Assembly: GCA_009741485.1 (NCBI GenBank)
Contig: CM019216.1
Span: forward strand, 22,667,119 to 22,731,118
Direction of reading: 5' to 3'
DNA from: Malurus cyaneus samueli
Lineage: Eukaryota > Chordata > Aves > Passeriformes > Maluridae
DNA: 64,000 nt
In this document: one piece after another, positions 13,001 to 24,540 of the stretch
Numbering within the stretch: the first letter of the stretch is position 1
How the letters are laid out: every line of letters begins with the position of its first letter
Position numbers and translations under genes: made by a program
Notes under the pieces: generated by a model
The model's database searches: none
What the model saw: only the letters and a program-made list of their open reading frames with translations
What the model was told of the DNA's origin: nothing

Positions 13001-16000
13001 TTATATATCTACAAAATAAAGTTAATCAGACTGAACCAATTTCTCTGATAAATGGTTTAGAAACAGATATCTCACAGTCACTGTATTATAATTGGGGATA
13101 ATGAAGCTATTAAGCCTGCCAGAGCCTGTCTCTCTGTACAGTCATTAGAGAGTAGTAGTCATAATGTGTCATACAAATTATTAGCTTTGATGTCACATCT
13201 ACTTCTGTCTCTCTTGATTTTCTGTAGTAGTTACAAAAACAAAATCAGAAGCCACAGCAAGTGGTCTGAGAAGGGGCTTGTGTGACACTTCATCAGACTC
13301 CACCTTCTCATGACAGAAGGGCACACAGCATCCCATGGGCTGAAGAGCTGCAGCTGCTTTTATTTCCATGCATTTACAGCAAGAAATTAAGCAACATAAA
13401 GTTTAAGGTTATTGAATTAATACACAAATGTTTTCATTGCTGAAATAATATTATTTTATATTTCCTTTCGAGAGGCACAATTACAGAGTGAGAACACTAA
13501 AGAGCTTAATGCACAAATATCACCTCTAATGAGAATGACCTGTTCTACCTTGGGCAGGGCAGATTACAGTTCTCCAGACATTACTACAAATTAGTTCCCA
13601 GAACTGTTCATACAGAACACTTTTAACAGTGAAAAAAATAATTCAATCTCTGCATGCAGTAGAAAATGAAGGGACTTCTAACCTCTCCATTCTTCAACTG
13701 TTGCTGAAGTGGGCAACCTGGGAAGTATAAAAATGGATTAAGGGAATGGGATTCCTGAGACCTTTATGTGCATGATTAAGTATTTGGCTATAGTGTTAGC
13801 ATTAAAGTAACTTAAGAATTGTGAATGTCATCCCAGTGCTCTGTGTAGCCAAAGAAAAAAGTCAGGGACCCTCAAAGGAAGATTAGTCCAATCTTTTTGG
13901 ACTGAATTTGCTGAAAGTATTTACTTCTCTTTGCCAGTTAGAAAGGGAGCCTGAATACCTAGCTGGAATGAGACTCTAGTGGTTAAATAATGTAAGTCAT
14001 AATACAGGAAACCCAGCAGTAAGTGAGAAAATGCAAAATGTGTGATATTTCACCCCTGTGACTAGTTCTAACTGTAGACTCTTTCAGTGGGCAAAATGCA
14101 TTATATGTTTCACTCAAGATTCAGATAAATATTTGCATAAAGCAGCCTGCACCCAGTTAATGCTGTTCACATTGAAGTTTGAATACTTTCCAAAAACCTT
14201 TCCTTGAAGTCTGAACAGAACTTTGGATGGCCTTAGAAAAATAAAATGAATGCTGACCAGCCTAAACCATACTATAAAATATTCTTTCTATTGTAGCTGT
14301 CGTACACTAGATGGGAATTCTCTAAGCCATAAAAGCCTCATAGGAAATCAGGTCAAGAAGGAGAATTTGATTCAGGATATCTGCCTGATGGTAAAAATAC
14401 TGAAATTGTTTCATAAATCCCACTGCCAAAAATCTAACCCAGTGTCCTAGATTCATGTGCTAATAAATGTGCATTACTCAGGCTGCAAAGGGAGTTATCA
14501 TCTTCACAAAATATTTATCTTTAATGAAATCAAATCCCAAGCAGAATTCAGGGCACAGAAGCAAAACAGTTAAGTTGTCAAATATGGCCTTTCATGTGTG
14601 TGAAGACTTTTGAAGACATTTGTTTCTTGGCTATATTCTCCTTGGAAAACAGGAGATAAAACGTCACTACATCAAAATCTTAAAGAATCCTTTACTTTGT
14701 CATTGAAAGATACAAGGAACTCTTTCACCAGATTAAATGAATGGCCACTTACAGATGAACATGCTCAGAAGAAACTCAGTATTTTTTCAGTTTTTTTCTT
14801 TATTTTATACTTCAAACTACAGCTTACTGTAATAAAAACCTCAGATTTCTCTATTTTGTTCAGCAGGATTGCAAATCATCACATTGGATAAGATTGCTTT
14901 GATAGAAGGAGTCTTTCACAATAAATAATGAATCTGAACATATAAATAGAACCATGGAAGTTACAAACTATTATTCCAGCTTTTGGTGTAAAAATGTACC
15001 AGGATTATCTTGACTGGATTTAAACACATTCACATTCTCAGGAGGGAACAGGCCAACAGGGTTATCTGTGGGCTGATAAAATTCTATTTACAAGATGTGA
15101 TGTGGGCAGTCAGAACCATATAAAGTTTAATGAGACTTTTCCTGTAAGCTTAGATGGGGCGAGAATTTGATCTTATTTTGGAAACAATATCAAAAAAAAG
15201 ATAAATAAAATCAAATTTCTCCAAACTTCTAATATGCCTACCTAATTATGCATTTTCAGCCTGGTTTTGGCTTTATCCTATGCAAATTATCTCAATGACT
15301 TTAGAGATCTGCATAATTTAAAAGATTCCTGCACTTTAATTTGAAAAATTATTCATGTGGGAAGATAAGGATTTATTTTCATCAGTGGGGAGCTTTGGAA
15401 CTAAGTTTTGGGTTTTTTATGGAAGGGAAGTCTAGAAATGCAGAACACTTCCCCTGTTCTTATGAGATACAATAAAATTGGGCTTGACCCAAAACTGTTG
15501 AAATTTCATTTTAAATTTTAGTGTTGTCATGCATTTCCTACTGGGGAGTTTTGCTGTGCTGAGTATTTAGATAAACAAGTAATTTGCAGGGTTTATCTCT
15601 AAGAATACCAGCTGCTGCGGGAACTGAGATTACTTCAGCTCCAGTGACTTTAATTTGTAAGGTATCAAACTGTCAATCTGACAGTTTTATAAATGTAGAA
15701 AAAAGCCTGTGACAAGCTGCAGATATCCAAGAAACCTGTGAGCACAAGCCAGGATTAATCTGCTCGATGAATATGCATTAGGTGCACGTAAGCAGGTAGA
15801 GCTACAACAGACTGTAATCCCACTAATTGTTCCAGCTCTTGGCTCCAGCTGAGCTCAGTTGTCCTCTAGCAATCCCCGCGCTTTTTTTTTTTTTTACACT
15901 TTGTCAATAAAATAAAAAAAAATATTTTTGTTGATAACTTCAATTTTTTATCAAAATGAAGCACCTTTTACACAATTTATAAGAAAAATATCAAGTTTTG

Positions 16001-18954
16001 CTGAAACATTATTAGCCCATTCTAATTATCCATTATTTAATTATAATAATTTAAGATATAATAACTTTTGTGGTGATGTGCTTTAAAAGTTCCCATTCAC
16101 CTAAAATATGTGTGAAAGTCGCTTTCCACTTCAAAAAAGAAACTGTTGCCCCTACAGTTGCTCCTGCACTTGTAAAAAGTTTTTAAAAATAGCTGCATGT
16201 ACACTTACGATTCAGAAACTGAAAAAAATGCCTTCAAATTACTTTTGCAAAAAAATCATCTTAAAGAAATGTTGTAACTTGAGTGCAAGGCCAACTGCTG
16301 ATGTAGTTTTTAATACATGTTATTAGCAGTCCTCCTTTAAGCTAGACCTCACCCCTCTTTCTTCAAAAATTCACCACATTAAATATGTCTCAGTAGGTTA
16401 CTGGGTGAAATGGAATGTTCATTCCATTTGTGCAAAATTGTGGTGGTTTGATCACTGCTTTCATTTCTCTTATATTGGGGACCTTGAACTTGGGATAGTT
16501 TTTCAAGACAAGGTGAGTGCCATCCTACAATGAAAGCCAGGCAAGTCCAAGCGCCTGCTCCCCTCCTTGTTTTCCTTGCTGTGGAATACACATTCACACC
16601 CTCTTTCCAGGGCTGCTCCAGCATCCATAGCACCTGTGCCTGTATTCCATGATCCATGTGCTGCTGCATAAATGTACACAGAAATGTCTCCTTCAGGGTT
16701 TATGTGTGCAGATGCACAGACAGCACATGGAACATGTAATAATTATAACTGATAACTTATTCAGAGACCAGAGTCTGGCCTTCTCACTGCCCAGATAAGC
16801 GGCTCAGTGATGAGTCCAGGAATCCATCTCTTCCTTAGTGAATGTTCCACCAGCTGTGTAGGATGGAGAAGCTCGGGCACAGCTAAGGCCCTCCACATTT
16901 GAATTCCTATATGAACAAAACTTATTTGATTGCACAAAGACTGTAATACATTTGATTGTGCAAAGAATCAGTGCAACAGGAAAGTCACAAAAAGGTCTCG
17001 TGTTTTATGCTTGTGGCTCTGTATTTGTGCCCTCTCGTCAAGCCATCTAACCTCCACACCTCTCCATCCCATGTCCAGGGCTTACATTACCCTCTCAACT
17101 GAAACATTTCCTTCAGAATATTCAATCAAAGCCATTGGATTCATTCCTTCAGGAAAAATAAGTTAGTCCTCATTTGGAAAAGAAAATTTGAAACAGCTCT
17201 CAGTTTTTCAACAGTTGGAATTTTTAGCACATAAGCCACCTAAGTGACTTTTTGGTGAGAAGCCTAACAGAAAGAGGAAACTCCATGGGATTGAAGCCCA
17301 GAAAAACAGAGTTAGATCCCATTTTACATTAATTTGATTCTAGGTGAAGTATTGCTCCACACAGTAATTACGGTAATATGTGATAAAGGAAAATAAGTCT
17401 AGTAGATAAGTAAGAGCCAGATCTACTCTGATACACAGAATAAAATTAACATTTCAAAATAAGTAAGGAGAATACACCAGAACAAAAATCAGAGTAACAA
17501 GCTGTTCCTCTGGAGTAGATACTGCTCTACATATGAAGCACTATAGGAGCTGGTATTTACTAAAAGAAGTCTGAAAATTACTTTGTATCAAATGGCGAAG
17601 GAAGAGTTATTCTACCACTGGCATACATCTAGGTCTTTTTCCTCCTTCTAATTACTTATGTCAAAATTGGTAGTTAATTTAGCTTACATATGTATGCATT
17701 CCAATGCAAATTTCTAATCTGATTCTTATTACTGAAAAAGTAAATGTTTCATTTCTGTTTTCTGTTTTTATTTATAGGTGAAACTGTCTACATTATTGCT
17801 TACTCCTCCTGCATAGCTCTCATCCTAGGAATAGTCCTGTTGACTCTCCTAAAGATCAGGTAATTTGATAGGGATATTAATCACGGTTCTAGGAAACTGC
17901 AAAAACAGATGATGAAACGTTTTGACTTAGTTAAAAGGTGTACATTGTGATTGTCTTTAAAAACAGTCCAGCATGCCCCAGTGATGGAAAGAACTGACAT
18001 TGTGGGTGTCAGCAGGGAAGAGTGAAATACGATATGTATCTACAATGCCCTCCATTCATGCAGAGATCCCAGGCTTTGGAAGGTTTCATTTCCTGTCCCA
18101 TAGCAGGGGAAGGTGAAATCTGAATTCAAAAATTCAGTGAGCCTACGTTCCTAGTCCCATAGCAGGCAGCGGTAATGCAAAAAGGAAATGAGAATATTCA
18201 GCATTATAACATATTTAGAAACCAAATTGTGAATGCTGCTATTGTAGTTAATATTCTTGTCAAATGCCATTTTTGCTCATAGGAGTCTGTAAACAACACC
18301 CATCATCCCTGCCATCCTTCCCCCTTTCCCCCTCCCTCCCTCTGTGTGAGAAACAGCCCATGCACCCTTGCTTGGTAAGAAAACAGAAATGTGCATTCAC
18401 TTAGTTAAATGAACATGGCCTTTTCTTAAATGATACATTTTCTTGGACCAAATTAAATGGCCAGATTTCAAGAATTACACTGTCAGGTGATAGGTAACAG
18501 AACATGATGTAGCAGGAGCTATATATAGTGGGAGGGATATTGAGTCAAATTTAATTATTAAATACCAAGGCAGATCAAAGAGGAATTGTAGAAAAATGCA
18601 AAAGGAAAGTCAAGCATATATGGGAACAGAGGCTTGCTTTTTAGGTTTGCAGTTACAGGAATATCAGCATATAAAAAAAATCAGATTTAAAGAGCACAGG
18701 AGATGGAAGAAAGAACAGTGCATTAATAACAATGAAAGGGATTATTTTATACCACAGTGTTCATCATAAAAAGAGGGGAATTTTGCCACTGATTTCAATT
18801 AAGCCAAAGTTCAAACCAAAAGCTCTATAGTTTATTGTTAAATGCATGCACATTCTTTGTTTTCAGAGCCTGCAGAACAAAATATGAATCAAGAAGTCCC
18901 TCGCAAGACCATTCTTCTGAAACAATTATGGCCCATTATAAAAGTCACAGATGA
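3879..18954 (+). CDS. GFRAL: GFRAL, spliced coding region (5' exons not seen)
   Basis: GDNF family receptor alpha-like is the cell-surface receptor for GDF15 and signals with RET; in mammals it acts in hindbrain neurons to reduce feeding. I assemble eight exons here: 3879-4031, 5520-5924, 6656-6712, 7306-7633, 9514-9773, 12728-12826, 17778-17859 and 18867-18954. All have GT/AG borders and every junction is phase-compatible. Seven align by eye with my memory of the human protein, including the 19-codon linker exon, the D2 and D3 cysteine domains, the stalk, the transmembrane segment and a short cytoplasmic tail. The 5520-5924 exon is extra. About 489 residues are encoded here, or about 354 without it, against 394 for the whole human protein. 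The signal peptide and first half of D1 are missing and should lie upstream. The gene converges on HMGCLL1, as in mammals. Confidence 0.93.
4032..5519 (+). other. GFRAL intron
   Basis: This intron lies between the D1 exon and the extra GFR-domain exon. It is AT-rich; I see no repeat, RNA gene or further exon in it. Confidence 0.7.
5520..5924 (+). CDS. GFRAL: GFRAL extra exon: additional ten-cysteine GFR/GAS1-type domain
   Basis: This 405-nt exon of 135 codons lies between the exons corresponding to human exons 3 and 4. Residues 1-33 form a charged linker. Residues 34-108 hold ten cysteines at 34, 41, 47, 58, 63, 71, 86, 88, 96 and 108. The D2 exon of this gene has steps of 7, 6, 11, 6, 5, 22, 2, 7 and 12; here they are 7, 6, 11, 5, 8, 15, 2, 8 and 12. 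A CREEPRCSAAY stretch resembles domain 1 of GFRA3 and GAS1. Residues 121-135 are rich in Asp and Asn. The acceptor (tttctgcag) and the donor (gatg|gtgaga) both look good, and both borders are phase 1. The core is more GC-rich than its surroundings. The open frame continues past the donor to a stop at 6011-6013. I know no counterpart in human GFRAL. It could be constitutive, a skipped cassette, or an exon retained from an ancestor. Confidence 0.78.
5925..6655 (+). other. GFRAL intron with read-through stop and AATAAA motifs
   Basis: The frame of the extra exon stays open into this intron to a TGA at 6011-6013. AATAAA hexamers follow at 6209-6214 and 6301-6306. An intronically polyadenylated transcript is therefore conceivable. 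Confidence 0.6.
6656..6712 (+). CDS. GFRAL: GFRAL exon: linker between domains 1 and 2
   Basis: This 57-nt exon encodes a 19-codon cysteine-free linker. It starts Asp-Asn after the split codon and contains K-L-Q-W, matching D-N-V and K-F-K-W of the small human GFRAL linker exon at the same place. A strong pyrimidine-rich acceptor (ttcttctag) precedes it and a consensus gtaaga donor follows. Phase 1 at both ends means it can join either the 3879-4031 exon directly or the extra 5520-5924 exon. It is too small to detect without the gene context. Confidence 0.85.
6713..7305 (+). other. GFRAL intron
   Basis: AT-rich intron between the linker exon and the D2 exon. Nothing else recognisable. Confidence 0.75.
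7306..7633 (+). CDS. GFRAL: GFRAL exon: GFR domain 2 and start of domain 3
   Basis: This 328-nt exon encodes the GDF15-binding domain D2, with ten cysteines at exon residues 8, 15, 21, 32, 38, 43, 65, 67, 74 and 86. The first three cysteines of D3 follow at 96, 103 and 109. The C-Q-A-A-I-R-F-F-Y-Q-N block and the F-C-D-C motif are almost identical to my memory of human GFRAL and fix the identity. The acceptor (ctttttag) gives an incoming phase-1 codon and the donor (cag|gtgagt) leaves phase 2. This is the best-conserved part of the gene in the window. Confidence 0.95.
7634..9513 (+). other. GFRAL intron
   Basis: Intron between the D2 and D3 exons, ending in a T-run followed by a C-rich tract. 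Open frames around 7826-8279 have no family resemblance and overlap each other on both strands. No repeat recognised. Confidence 0.7.
9514..9773 (+). CDS. GFRAL: GFRAL exon: GFR domain 3
   Basis: This 260-nt exon holds most of D3, the domain that faces RET in the known complex. It has nine cysteines, including the T-E-C-T-C pair and a final K-S-C-F. The T-F-R-S-K-C-W and D-C-K-A-A-Y-I motifs match human GFRAL. A T-rich and then C-rich tract directly before the exon provides the acceptor. The phase-2 codon is completed as AGG, giving the Arg after L-C of the previous exon. The donor is c|gtgagt at 9774, leaving phase 1. Confidence 0.95.
9774..12727 (+). other. GFRAL intron with a long antisense open frame
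   Basis: It contains the possible alternative acceptor at 11127 and a 214-codon minus-strand frame at 11122-11766. That frame includes a (TGA)n-derived His run and matches no family I know. The rest is ordinary intron. Confidence 0.65.
11128..11153 (+). other. Possible alternative GFRAL terminal exon start
   Basis: A strong acceptor (tttgttttacag) ends at 11127. Joined to the preceding phase-1 exon, it would add eight codons after the junction codon and stop at TGA 11151-11153. That protein would keep D1-D3 but lack the membrane anchor. No polyadenylation signal close by was noted and the eight residues match nothing I know. A decoy acceptor is as likely as a real exon. Confidence 0.2.
12728..12826 (+). 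CDS. GFRAL: GFRAL exon: juxtamembrane stalk
   Basis: This 99-nt exon is phase 1 at both ends. It encodes 32 full codons of cysteine-free stalk. K-G-F-Y-W-M-N-T-K lines up with human K-G-M-A-L-Y-T-R-K, and the exon ends I-N before a Gly split by the intron, as in human F-N-G. The acceptor ending at 12727 (tattcag) is needed for frame; a second AG at 12744 would break the phase. The donor is g|gtgagt. Confidence 0.85.
12827..17777 (+). other. GFRAL intron, about 5 kb
   Basis: No exon or recognisable transposon was found. A 15540-15840 block looks more complex than its surroundings and includes a perfect inverted repeat of homeodomain-type half sites. A T-run and A-rich low-complexity DNA follow it at about 15880-16080. 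Confidence 0.65.
15540..15840. promoter_or_regulatory. Candidate conserved noncoding element
   Basis: The block carries AAACTGTCA and TGACAGTTT at 15667-15687 as a 9-bp inverted repeat with a 3-base spacer; TGACAG is the TALE-homeodomain (MEIS/TGIF) core. A GGATTA OTX-like core lies near 15752 and a POU-like ATGAATATGCAT near 15767. The motif density suggests an enhancer, but conservation was not tested. Confidence 0.25.
17778..17859 (+). CDS. GFRAL: GFRAL exon: transmembrane segment
   Basis: This 82-nt exon begins Gly-Glu-Thr-Val-Tyr after the split codon, matching human G-E-V-I-Y. About 21 hydrophobic residues follow, then Leu-Lys-Ile-Arg at the inner face. GFRAL differs from the GPI-linked GFRA1-4 receptors in having a true membrane span, so this exon supports the GFRAL assignment. 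The acceptor is tttatag, and the donor cag|gtaatt leaves phase 2. Confidence 0.92.
17860..18866 (+). other. GFRAL last intron
   Basis: A pyrimidine-rich patch of C and T runs lies at about 18308-18345. Nothing else recognised. Confidence 0.7.
18867..18954 (+). CDS. GFRAL: GFRAL last coding exon: cytoplasmic tail and stop
   Basis: A strong acceptor (tttgttttcag) ends at 18866. The split codon gives Arg, then 28 codons and TGA at 18952-18954. The tail is basic near the membrane, then rich in Ser, His and Asp (S-R-S-P-S-Q-D-H-S-S). It is a few residues longer than the human tail and poorly conserved except for the basic start and an S-x-D-x-S-S-like patch. The phase and the polyadenylation signal 65 bases on support this as the true end. 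Confidence 0.82.
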
Positions 18955-19018
18955 ACTACTCTGCTGCTTATGCTTTTTAAGGCTATTCCTGAAAGCTAGC
19001 CTGTTGTACATATGCGAT

Positions 19019-19024
19019 AATAAA
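19019..19024 (+). promoter_or_regulatory. GFRAL polyadenylation signal
   Basis: An AATAAA hexamer lies 65 bases after the GFRAL stop codon. It is the nearest canonical signal and implies a very short 3' untranslated region. Use of this site was not tested. Confidence 0.55.
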
Positions 19025-20394
19025 ATATATATTAGAAAAACTACTATAAATTATGGAATTTTGTAGTTAAGCATACAAAGTATTTTTATATTTATTAGCT
19101 CATTTTAAACCTCACAAGCTGAAAAAAAGGGGGAAAAAAGGCAAAAACATGCTTTCTCTTATTTGTGTAGATTCACAGTTCTGTCCTGAACTGCACATTT
19201 CCTATATTTTTAGATGCACATGGCACTGGTATCAATGCTACATCAACAGTGGCTATCTTTGAAGCCCACCCTTCTGATCTCAACTCATCTGGAAGAAATT
19301 TTAAAAAAAAATCCACTCAGAAAGATTTTAGAGACCTGATAAAGAGCACAGATGTGGCGGTTTTTGTCCACCAGGCTCCCAGGTACCCGGTATTCAATGC
19401 AGTCTTTATCAGGCAGCAGTCACAGATAAGCTGCCTGTAGTTTGATGGTGCAGCACGTGTAGGCTAGGAGGAGAAGAGGATTACAACTCCTTTCAGAACT
19501 AAAATGACTATCTGGAATAGTGTTTTGACTCCAAAATGTTGTTGCTGAAACTGTTTAATTTCTCCTCCAATACGCTCCTGAAAGAAAGGAGTGAGGTTTG
19601 CCACTTGAATACAATAACTTTAGAAAGCATTTTTTGGTCTGAATGCCCAGTGGAGAAAGACACTTGCTGGGGCCTGAAGTGCTTGATTCTCAAGAAACTA
19701 TGACCCATCTCATCCCCTGTGTTTCCTATTCATTGTCTCTAGGCAAGACCCAAAATGCCCATTTGTCCCCTTGCACTGTGCTGGGAGTCATGGTCCCTAA
19801 ACACCATTCTGGATCCCACTCTGTGGCTGTGAGCTCTGGATTTCTCTCTGTAGCTCAGTTGTTTTAGTAGATTTCAGCTTGTATTTACTACCAGTGAGTT
19901 GTCTTTGTTAAATCTTTGTAACAGCCGGTTCTAGTGAGCACAGGATAATGAACTGCCTATTCAGCTGTTACCATGAATAAAACATATATTGTCTTGTTAT
20001 AATAGCATCTGATTAATTAACTTTATTTTGAATGTGATTAATTTCAATTTTGTTTGAAATCTCACTGAATGCAACTCAGCTCCAGCTGTGACCATGACAG
20101 ATTACTAATCTGAGGCTACATCTAGGGAGAGATGGCAGACCTAGGACTAGAAATTAATGGGATCAGAAAAGCAGGAATCTTCTCAGTGTGATTTTTGCTC
20201 CTAGCTTTGGTAACTGGTGAAATTATTAGTGTGAGAGCAAAATCTTAAGTGTACAGTTCTGTTGAGGAGAGGCTTAGAAATTTCTTACAATTATTACAAC
20301 ATGGAATCTCTGTCTTTATCATCTGCATAAACCACAGAAAGTCCTTCTTGTTTTGCAATCAAATGTTCTGCCATTATTAAATCAGCATTTATAC

Positions 20395-20492
20395 AAAAAA
20401 TACAGAAACAGAAAAGTGTAGTTTGTTCATCAAAATGTACATCAAAATGTACATCAAAAAATACAGAAACAGAAAAGTGTAGTTTGTTCATC
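20395..20492. repeat. Tandem duplication, period 61
   Basis: A 37-base unit beginning with six A and ending gtttgttcatc occurs at 20395-20431 and again at 20456-20492 without a mismatch. Two copies of the 12-mer aaaatgtacatc lie between them. Confidence 0.9.
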
Positions 20493-21162
20493 TCCTTTAG
20501 CAGTCCAGCAATTTGCAGCATTTAGATAACCTCCCACCAAAGTGGTATATTCATAACCTTCATCTTAAAACTGTGAAGTGGAAAGACTTCAAACTGAAAG
20601 AATGTGGAGAATATGTTGGATAAAAACATTTCTTTATACAGGAAGTGTACTTCTGATATGAAATCTGTGCTCGTTTTCAGTCTGAAAAAGAAAAAAGTGA
20701 ACCCTCCATATGACACATTTGAAGAGATCCCTTTAAATATAGCTAAATTTCAGTCAGGAACAAGGAGACGAACAAAAAATTACCTTCTGTTGTAGAAATG
20801 TTTTGCTTTCTTATTATCTTATATTTAGACACTAGAAACCCAAGCCATACATGTGCTAAAACACACACATACATTATTATATATGTAAAAATATTTGAAA
20901 CGGAGGGTATGTGAGTTATTTTGAGACAGCAGGATGTTTATTGGCTATTGTGCTGTTTCTGCAATTTTACAGGCTTTTTCTTAAGATATGACTTAAATGC
21001 TTAATGGAAAAAGTACATTTCCTCCACTCTTCGTGCAAAAAGTAGTCTGTCAATTTTACCTAGGTGTTAGTTATTAAATAAAAGAATTTCTGCTGGGATG
21101 ATCTGTATTCCTGTGATCCTGATAAGACCCTGACAGCTTCACAAAATGTTTTGTGATCAGAG

Positions 21163-21222
21163 AATCATAGAATCAGTTCGTTTGGAAAAGACCTTTAAGA
21201 TCTTTGAGTCTGACCATGACAG
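21163..21222 (-). mobile_element. Short CR1 3'-end fragment
   Basis: The plus strand reads agaatcatagaatcag and then tttggaaaagacctttaaga, the complement of a typical CR1 3' terminus. Only about 60 bases remain. Confidence 0.8.
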
Positions 21223-24200
21223 AAGAAAAAGCCGTCTTTTGAAAGAGCTTCATTATTAAAATATTTTCTCCTGAAATATGGCATCTGCATTAGTAATAAT
21301 TCCCAGATGAGGAAAATTAAGACAGGATTCCCAGGACAGATGTCATTTTGGCTAAGGATGTAGCATTCATCCTCTTTCTACTGGAGCTGAGACATCCCAA
21401 AGTGAAGAAATGAAGGCTGATTGGGCTAGAGGGTGAAAGCATGAATTTTTGCCTTACAGCACTCTCATTTGAAAGAAAGAATACTGGGTTCCAGTATTTT
21501 CCTTGAAGATTGTTTATGCGTTTGATCTAAGGATTGTTTCAAGTTAAATGTGTGAACAGTTTTTGAGGCAAGTATACAGGACTGGCTCTTCCTTATGCAA
21601 TGTGGAGTTACAAGGCTGTAAAGCCCAAGTTTCCACTTCTCCTGTCTTGCCACAGTGAGTCTTGAATTCTTCAAAAGCCAGGGAAGATTTTTCCCTGTCT
21701 CACATGTTTGTGTAGTAAAAAGAATGAGCTACTTGGATAGGCACGGGCTCAGCCTTTGCAGGCTGTTGTGGGAATCCCATCCAGGTACCCTGAGCTGGAC
21801 ACCAGAGCAAGGCAGTAACACAGGAGATGGATGGAAGCAGCACCAACACCATCCCCAGGATGGTGCCATAAAACAGAGAACACCATTCAGTTCTTTTAAA
21901 AAATGACAGTGTCTTTCCACTGAGGAAACTACTAACCCTTGTGTTCAAGCTGGTGAAGAAAACTAACTGCAGCTCATGTCCAGGCACCTCAATAGTAGCA
22001 TGGGGTACAGAATTTTGCTGTTCACTTTGCCAAGAAAGCTCCCTCATCAACACATTGATGTTTCAGACCACATGCTGAAATCATTCAGTCTCCCGTGAAG
22101 TGTGTAGGGAATCTTAGACATCACTTAGAAGGCACAGATTTCTACTCTGAATTGGAACATCTGAGGTTAGATAATGCCTCATTGAATTTTTTTCAACTCC
22201 TACCTCCATTCCTTGCTGTAGCTTTTAATGTTTAGTTAATGGAGGAAAGAAGTGTTTCCCCAGTAACTTAAAAGAGATTTATCTGCTGTAATAGCACACA
22301 GGAACAGCAGATTAAAAGGTAATCCTAAGAAAAAGCACTCAAAATGGATTACAAGGTAACAAAGTCAACACAGGCATACACGCCAGTGACAGCTGATATT
22401 TGCTAATGCTGTATGCATCAGCTGGTTAGTCAGAGCTGCTGAATCTGCCATAATACATGAACATATCACTTTCAATAAACACTGAGACACATTTTATTTC
22501 AGCTTTAACACCACATATTGCAAAATCACAAATGCATTTAACCAGGCAGATACATGACAATTTCTTAACAAACACATCACCTCTTTGACCTTGGTTGTTG
22601 ACTTTGAGTTGACTTTGGCTGTAGTCCTTGTGCCTGCTGTGTTTTTGCAGCAATGAAGATCAACACTGCATTACAGCAGGACTGTAGAGAAAAATAATCT
22701 TCAAAAATATAACATAACAAAAGCATTGATCAGCAAGTCAGCGCAATTCATTTGTTTCTCTAGACTGATATATGTCTATAGAAGAAATCAGAGAAAAAAA
22801 TAGTGGTGGAGAATTCTGATTTTCTGGTATCACAGTAAATAAACAATATTTTTACCTCTTAAAAATAACTCAGTAAAAAAATAGGCAGATCTTATACATT
22901 CACACTAACTCTTTGGATAAGTATTATTTAATTTAAACAGCACTGATCCCAAACATAAGAATTTTACCTCACAGACTTGCAGTCTTCATTTTGTGACTCC
23001 TTAATGCAATAATAAAAGTTTTATGAACTCAAATGACACTATTAAGAGAGGAAAATTAGCCAAAGCCTCTCTGGACTTATTCACAAGACTAGAATATTTA
23101 GTTCTTATTTCATAAGCTCTGGTTATACATGAAAATGAAATATTAAAGTGCTGGACCAGAGCCAAGTTGCCCTAATACATAAAAATTTAAACTACAAAGC
23201 AAGCTGCTGCTGGAAGACATTAGAGCATGGGATCCATGTCATTGCTGTGTTCTGGGAGGCACTGAGAAATGATTATGCCCATATTAATGGAACTGATCAA
23301 CTACTCCTTCAAGAAAGCGCACCAGCCATGTCTTTAACAATATAGGATCTTGAATTACAATTTTTATAATGACACAGTGATAAGGACACCTGCTCATGGA
23401 AGCCAAACACCTGGATGCAACCCTTCGACAGCCAGGGGGCTCCTTCAGGGTGAAGTGACAGCTATGTACTCAGCTGGGGACACTGACAGGAACTAAAAGA
23501 GCAGACACCATCAGTGATGGGTCACTCTCCATACAAGCATAAGCTTTAGGATGTCAGAAGCACTAGAGGGCATAATCCTATGGCTTGACAAGTTTTTGAA
23601 GGGACACAGTCTCAACTGTTTTATTATGTGCTGGTTGCTGCCTTTGTGAGTGATGCAAGCTCATGGCATAGCTATTGGATTAAGCTTTGATTTTAAGAGC
23701 AATAGATGCCTGTTTTGTGAAGCCAGAGATTAGGTGTCAGAATGTTCTGCACCGTCAAAATTGTGCCAGCCCAGGAAGGCAGAGCAGCAGCCTAAAAAAT
23801 GTCAGTAGGCAGAGCATAAAATATCTCAGGATTCTCAGTCACACTACAAGTAAACAAGGATTTTATAGGGATTCCTCACCTGGACCCACAGACCTAAATT
23901 CATCCCAGGTGGCAATTTTGGCAGATAAACACTGTGTTGGGATTTGCTTTTTAATTCTGGCTCTATGTTTCTTTGTCTCTTGTAACAATCCTGACAAACA
24001 TTCCATTTGTCTGTGACCTCCACCCTGGATTACTATAACTCACTAAGTGGTTGAAGCTGAACATGTGGGTAAAGTACAGGCTCCAGATGTGACTGCTCAT
24101 CTTTTCCAATGCTCTCATCATTACAGAATAACAGACCTGCATTTAAGGCTCTCCACAAGCTTCCAAGTAGTTTCTAAAACAGACCCAATAAAGAACTGAG

Positions 24201-24540
24201 AGACATTTTAGGTTGTTCATCTACATGATTTAATAGGTACCCTGTTTCACTGCGCAGGGAGAATTAAGAGCCTTAGAATTGCAAACCAGACAACCCAGAT
24301 GCTGAGAAGCCTAGGATGCATTGGGCACAGAGGCATAAGAATGGACACTATGGGTTCAGTTCCTAACTTGGTTGATAAACGAAGCCCTCACCACCATCTT
24401 TAAGGAAAACAACTCTGCAATCTGTTGCAGACACATTCTTTTCTTGGGTTCTTTCTGGTTTTAGGAATTTTTAATTCCATTCTACCCAGTAGCACAATTT
24501 CTTCCAAACTTACTAGAAAGTGTGTTCTTTCTCAGTTCAG

